Virus record (IMG/VR): IMGVR_UViG_3300040810_001033
Coordinates: 1 to 40,808 of that record
Length of the DNA stretch: 40,808 nucleotides
DNA from: a virus
Reading direction: 5' to 3' (one strand)
The position numbers and the translations under genes were made by a program. Shown here one piece after another: positions 37,700 to 40,808 of this stretch. The notes under the pieces were generated by a model, which had not been told where the DNA came from, searched no databases, and saw only the letters and a list, made by a program, of their open reading frames with translations. Within the stretch, counting starts at the first letter, position 1; each line of letters begins with the position of its first letter.

Positions 37700-39409
37700 A
37701 TGCCCACCATACGCGATCGGATCCTGGACTGGCTGGACCTCACGCCCCCACCGGACCCCCCGGACGAGGCCCGCGCGGACGGCGTGATCCAGTCCTCCAC
37801 CATGGGATTCGGGATGACCGGCCGGGACCGGGTGGACGACGTGACACCCAAGACGGGGATCCGCTGGTGGTCTCGGGGCCAGCTACTCCACAGCTACATG
37901 CGGGGCGGGATCGCGCGCCGCCTAGCCGTGGCGCCCCCGCTGGACGCGATCCGCCACGGGTACACGGTCACCACGGACACGGAGGACGAGGAGACGACGC
38001 CCCGCGCCCTCCACGTCCGCCGCGCCGCCGTCCAGGCCCGCCAGTATGCCCGGGCATTCCGCGGCGCCCTCGTCTATGTGAGGGTCGATGGGGACCAATC
38101 CGTCCCCCTCGGAGACGGCCCCCACGACGTCCGCGCCGTCCATGTGATCATGCCCTCCGAGGCCACGCCGTCCGCCCTGTCACGTCAGGCGGACGCGGAT
38201 CGGCCGGACTGGACGGCCCCGGAATTCTGGGACCTCCACCCGACACGGCCGGGGCTATCGTTCACCGGGGAGCGCCGGGTCCACGCGTCCCGCGTGATCG
38301 TCGTCCCCGGGCTGGACGTCCCGCTGGACGTGACGCCACCGGACGACGGATTTCAGGCGGCCGTCCTGGACGTGTACTGGGAAAGCCTCCGCAACCTGGA
38401 GATCGTGACGTCCTCCACCACGTCCCTCATGTCCGAGCGATCGGTGGCCGTGTATGAGCAGGACGGCAGCGGCGCCGCGTCCGGCCGTGACGGGGTGTCG
38501 TGGCTGGACCGCCTCCGCGCCCTCCGCCGGGCTACTTCGGTCCTCGGGGCGATCACGCTCCCGCCGGGGTGGCGTATGTCCCGCATGGACGCGGCGATCA
38601 CCGGGTGGCGTGATGCGAAAGTGTCCGCCTATGAGGACGTCGCAAGCGTGGAGGGGATCCCCCCCGCCGTGGCGATCGGTACCCCACCGGCCGGGATGAC
38701 CTCGGACGATCAAGCGTCGCGCCGGACGTACCACCGACTCCTGGACGGACAGGAGCGCCCGATCCTCGAGGACGTGATCCTCCGCATCCATGAGATCCTC
38801 CACGGCGCGGACGAGTCCCGCCGGATGATCTGGCCCGCCCTGGAGGAGCCCACCGCCATAGAGCGCGCCCAGATCTCCGCCACCCTGGCCCAGCGTGACG
38901 CCGCCCTGTATGCCGCCCAGATCGTGGAGCGGGACGAGATCCGCGGCCGCCACCTCGGGGACCGGGAAATCGAGTATCTCCAGATGGACGCCGCCCTGGA
39001 CGACGGGGCGGACGCGATCACGGTGGACCCGGACTCCACCGTGACCCTGGAGGACCTCATGAGGGCGGACGCGGAGACCTACCGCGCCCCGGAGTCCGCC
39101 AGGAACAACGCGCGCCGCGTCCTACGGTGGCGGGAGAAACACGGGGACGAGGTCAAGGGTATGACCCGCGTGGGCTGGACCCGCGCGCGCCAGTTGGCCG
39201 ACGGCCGCCCCCTGTCCCGGGAGACCGTGGGCAGGATGGCCGCCTTTGAGCGCCACCGGAAGAATTCCGAGGTGGCGCCGGAATACAAAGACACCCCCTG
39301 GAGAGACGCCGGCTATGTGGCGTGGCTTGGATGGGGAGGGGACACCGGGATCGCGTGGGCCGCGGAGATCGTGGGCCGTGGGGACGATAAGTCCACCCGG
39401 GAGGGGTAG
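37700..39409 (+). CDS. Portal protein (DUF1073 type) with a C-terminal extra domain
   Basis: A 569-residue protein from ATG 37700. The N-terminal 450 residues resemble DUF1073 portals: the stem (STMGFGMTGRDRVDDVTPKTGIRWWSRGQLLHSYMRGGIARRLAV), the FRGALVYVRVDGD region and the EGIPPAVAIGTPPAGMTSDDQASRRTYHRLLDG segment. It forms the dodecameric DNA entry port. After about residue 460 comes a separate module (ARNNARRVLRWREKHGDEVKGMTRVGWTRARQLADGRPLSRETVGRMAAFERH...YVAWLGWGGDTGIAWA) that I recall at the ends of various phage head proteins. Family members are sometimes named anti-CBASS Acb1; see the rejected list. Confidence 0.83.
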   Translation: MPTIRDRILDWLDLTPPPDPPDEARADGVIQSSTMGFGMTGRDRVDDVTPKTGIRWWSRGQLLHSYMRGGIARRLAVAPPLDAIRHGYTVTTDTEDEETTPRALHVRRAAVQARQYARAFRGALVYVRVDGDQSVPLGDGPHDVRAVHVIMPSEATPSALSRQADADRPDWTAPEFWDLHPTRPGLSFTGERRVHASRVIVVPGLDVPLDVTPPDDGFQAAVLDVYWESLRNLEIVTSSTTSLMSERSVAVYEQDGSGAASGRDGVSWLDRLRALRRATSVLGAITLPPGWRMSRMDAAITGWRDAKVSAYEDVASVEGIPPAVAIGTPPAGMTSDDQASRRTYHRLLDGQERPILEDVILRIHEILHGADESRRMIWPALEEPTAIERAQISATLAQRDAALYAAQIVERDEIRGRHLGDREIEYLQMDAALDDGADAITVDPDSTVTLEDLMRADAETYRAPESARNNARRVLRWREKHGDEVKGMTRVGWTRARQLADGRPLSRETVGRMAAFERHRKNSEVAPEYKDTPWRDAGYVAWLGWGGDTGIAWAAEIVGRGDDKSTREG

Positions 39410-39411
39410 CC

Positions 39412-40808
39412 GTGCCCGTCCAGCGTGTGACCCCGGACGCGGAGGGCCGCCCCGGCTACCGGTGGGGGGAGTCCGGCGCCGTCTACCGCTACACCGCCGG
39501 GGACCGCCGTGGACGACGCCGCGCGCGCGCCCTGGCCGCTCGTCAGGGCCGCGCCGTCCAGGCACGCAGGGCGGACACCCGGGATCCTCGGAGGCCGTCC
39601 CACCGTGCCTACCGCCGGGCCGCGGTGGCCTATGTGGACGCCCTCGAGACATGGATCCTCTCCGTCATCCGTGCCGCCCTGTCCGCCGCGCGCGCGGACG
39701 ACGCCCACGACGGGGAGGACGTCACGGCGGAGACGGACCTGGAGGAGATGCGACGCCAGGCGGAGGCCGCCTACCAGGCCCGGCGGGAGCTACAGCGCCG
39801 CGCCCTCATGTCCCCCGGGGACGGTGGACCACCGGCGCCGCCCTCCGAGGAGGAGATGGCCCGGATCCTCACGCCGGCCTCCCGGGTGTCCACGTCGTCC
39901 GCGCGTCGTGAGTTACTCCGAGCCGGGGCGGACCCTGAGCGCCTGGACGTCCGCCTCGGTCTCACCTCGGACGAGGGCGTCCCGGAGATCGATATCATGC
40001 CCACGGCATACGAGGCCCGGCGGATCGTGTCCTTCGCATCGGAGGGCGTGAGCCTGATCTCCACCGTGGGCGCGGACCTCCTCGATTCCGTGGACGTGGT
40101 CCTCGCTCACGCCGTGAGGGACGGCCTACGCTACACCCAGATCCGAGACCTCGTGGAGGCCCGGACGGGGATCTCCACCCGTCACGCGGAACTGATCGCC
40201 CGGGACCAGATCGGCAAGATCAACGGCAAGATCGTCCAGGACACGCAGGCCGCCGCCGGGGTGGAGTCCTACACGTGGCGGACGGCCAACGATCAACGCG
40301 TCCGCGGCAACCCCGCCGGACCCTACGCCCGGAGCAAGCAAGACCACTGGGGACTCCGTGGCACGGTCCACCGGTGGGACCGTCCGCCCCGCGGAGCCGG
40401 CCCGTATGGCGAGCCAGCGCACCCCGGCGAATCGATCCAGTGTCGATGCTACGCGGAGGCCATCCTACCTGACGACCTCAGGCGCCCAGCGCGTGGCTCA
40501 CGGGACGTCATGCGCCAGATGGGACCACGGGGCACCATGCAGGACCCGGACGCGCCCCTAGTCGACGTGACCGGGTCCACCTGGAGGGACGCCACCGGCG
40601 CCCCGCTGGACCGTCCCGCCACCCGTGAGGGGACGGCCACGATCCCCCGATCCGTGGGCGGCCACGTGGTGGAGCGGTCCACCCGGCCCACCATGACCAC
40701 CACGCGGATCGTCGACGACGGCCGCCGCGCCTCCGCCCTCCAAGACGCGTGGGCGCGGGGGTCACGGAGCAAGGCATCCACGGCGATGAAGATCGCCGCC
40801 CTGGACGA
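39412..40808 (+). CDS. MuF/SPP1 gp7-like minor head protein, N-terminal part of an ADP-ribosyltransferase fusion
   Basis: GTG 39412 follows the portal stop by 2 bases. The ORF has no stop before the right edge and continues in frame at base 3, giving about 585 residues. N-terminal residues 1-70 are Arg-rich (RGRRRARALAARQGRAVQARRADTRD). The MuF motif is complete around residues 270-350: TANDQRVRGNPAGPYARSKQDHWGLRGTVHRWDRPPRGAGPYGEP with CRC at 344-346. This is the head morphogenesis family encoded next to portals. The C-terminal extension carries the ART domain (bases 12-488). The fusion suggests an enzyme packaged in the capsid and delivered with DNA. Confidence 0.84.
   Translation, partial: MPVQRVTPDAEGRPGYRWGESGAVYRYTAGDRRGRRRARALAARQGRAVQARRADTRDPRRPSHRAYRRAAVAYVDALETWILSVIRAALSAARADDAHDGEDVTAETDLEEMRRQAEAAYQARRELQRRALMSPGDGGPPAPPSEEEMARILTPASRVSTSSARRELLRAGADPERLDVRLGLTSDEGVPEIDIMPTAYEARRIVSFASEGVSLISTVGADLLDSVDVVLAHAVRDGLRYTQIRDLVEARTGISTRHAELIARDQIGKINGKIVQDTQAAAGVESYTWRTANDQRVRGNPAGPYARSKQDHWGLRGTVHRWDRPPRGAGPYGEPAHPGESIQCRCYAEAILPDDLRRPARGSRDVMRQMGPRGTMQDPDAPLVDVTGSTWRDATGAPLDRPATREGTATIPRSVGGHVVERSTRPTMTTTRIVDDGRRASALQDAWARGSRSKASTAMKIAALD
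40682..40808. repeat. Right copy of 127-bp terminal repeat
   Basis: Identical to 1-127; see the left copy. Lies inside the MuF-ART ORF. Confidence 0.93.

Noticed and set aside
37700-39409. Anti-CBASS Acb1 function for the portal-type gene
   Set aside because: The DUF1073 family is sometimes labelled that way, but I see no HxT catalytic pairs of Acb1, and the position before MuF fits a portal.
1-40808. tRNA genes, integrase, transposase
   Set aside because: No cloverleaf, recombinase or transposase signature was noticed, though weak tRNAs could be missed by eye.
40682-40808. Genuine short direct terminal repeat of a linear virion genome
   Set aside because: It splits a gene that is in frame across the join, and 127 matches assembly k-mer length; kept as a check in the findings.

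Overview
The window is one essentially complete genome of a contractile-tailed (myovirus-type) bacteriophage. It is very GC-rich and densely packed. Nearly every gene is on the + strand, and most neighbours overlap by 4 bases (ATGA or GTGA) or are a few bases apart. The first 127 bases (1-127) recur exactly at the end (40682-40808), so the contig closes into a circle of about 40,681 bp. An ORF running off the right edge continues in frame at the left edge. The conventional head and tail set (DUF1073 portal, MuF head protein, DUF2213 protease, DUF2184 capsid, DUF3383 sheath, baseplate J and Gp138-type spike) and the peptidoglycan amidase point to a bacterial host. The base composition and an Ala-rich gene family I recall from actinophages suggest a high-GC host, perhaps an actinobacterium, but the host cannot be fixed from sequence alone. 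No integrase, tRNA or CRISPR array was seen.

Layout, read around the circle from about 36 kb. A candidate iteron origin (35788-36227) is followed by RuvC, a small-terminase candidate, a winged-helix protein, the portal (37700-39409), and a MuF head protein fused to an ADP-ribosyltransferase domain (39412 to the junction, then on to 488). Next come small genes and a lysis cassette (1458-2516: amidase, membrane/coiled-coil protein, holin-like protein), oddly placed inside the head module. Head genes follow: protease/scaffold 2549, decoration 3530, capsid 4716, connectors 5868-7692. The tail module runs from sheath 7700 through tube 8792, chaperones with a -1 frameshift 9250-9965, tape measure 9962, baseplate 11553-17105 and appendage genes to 19667. 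A promoter-bearing cassette of small unknown genes (12391-13332) interrupts the baseplate genes.

From 19.7 to 35.6 kb lies the DNA-metabolism and accessory half: a Cas4/AddB-like PD-(D/E)XK nuclease, the only minus-strand block (terminase large subunit plus a small HTH protein, 21582-23465), a Gp3-like zinc protein, two tandem paralogous Ala-rich proteins, two winged-helix proteins, an orphan DNA methyltransferase, an SF2 helicase, a primase-type zinc protein and a DUF927-type ATPase. Three further small-gene cassettes (30.4, 34.4 and 35.2 kb) share an almost identical promoter/leader with the one in the tail region. Three of the four have a G/C hairpin between their first and second genes.

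The most interesting points are the four-copy promoter-leader-small-gene cassette family, the capsid-associated ADP-ribosyltransferase fusion, the iteron origin, a strong excess of the hexamer CGTGAG/CTCACG over the structural genes, and start codons buried in a repeated hairpin. All functional names rest on motif recognition by eye; no database search was run.
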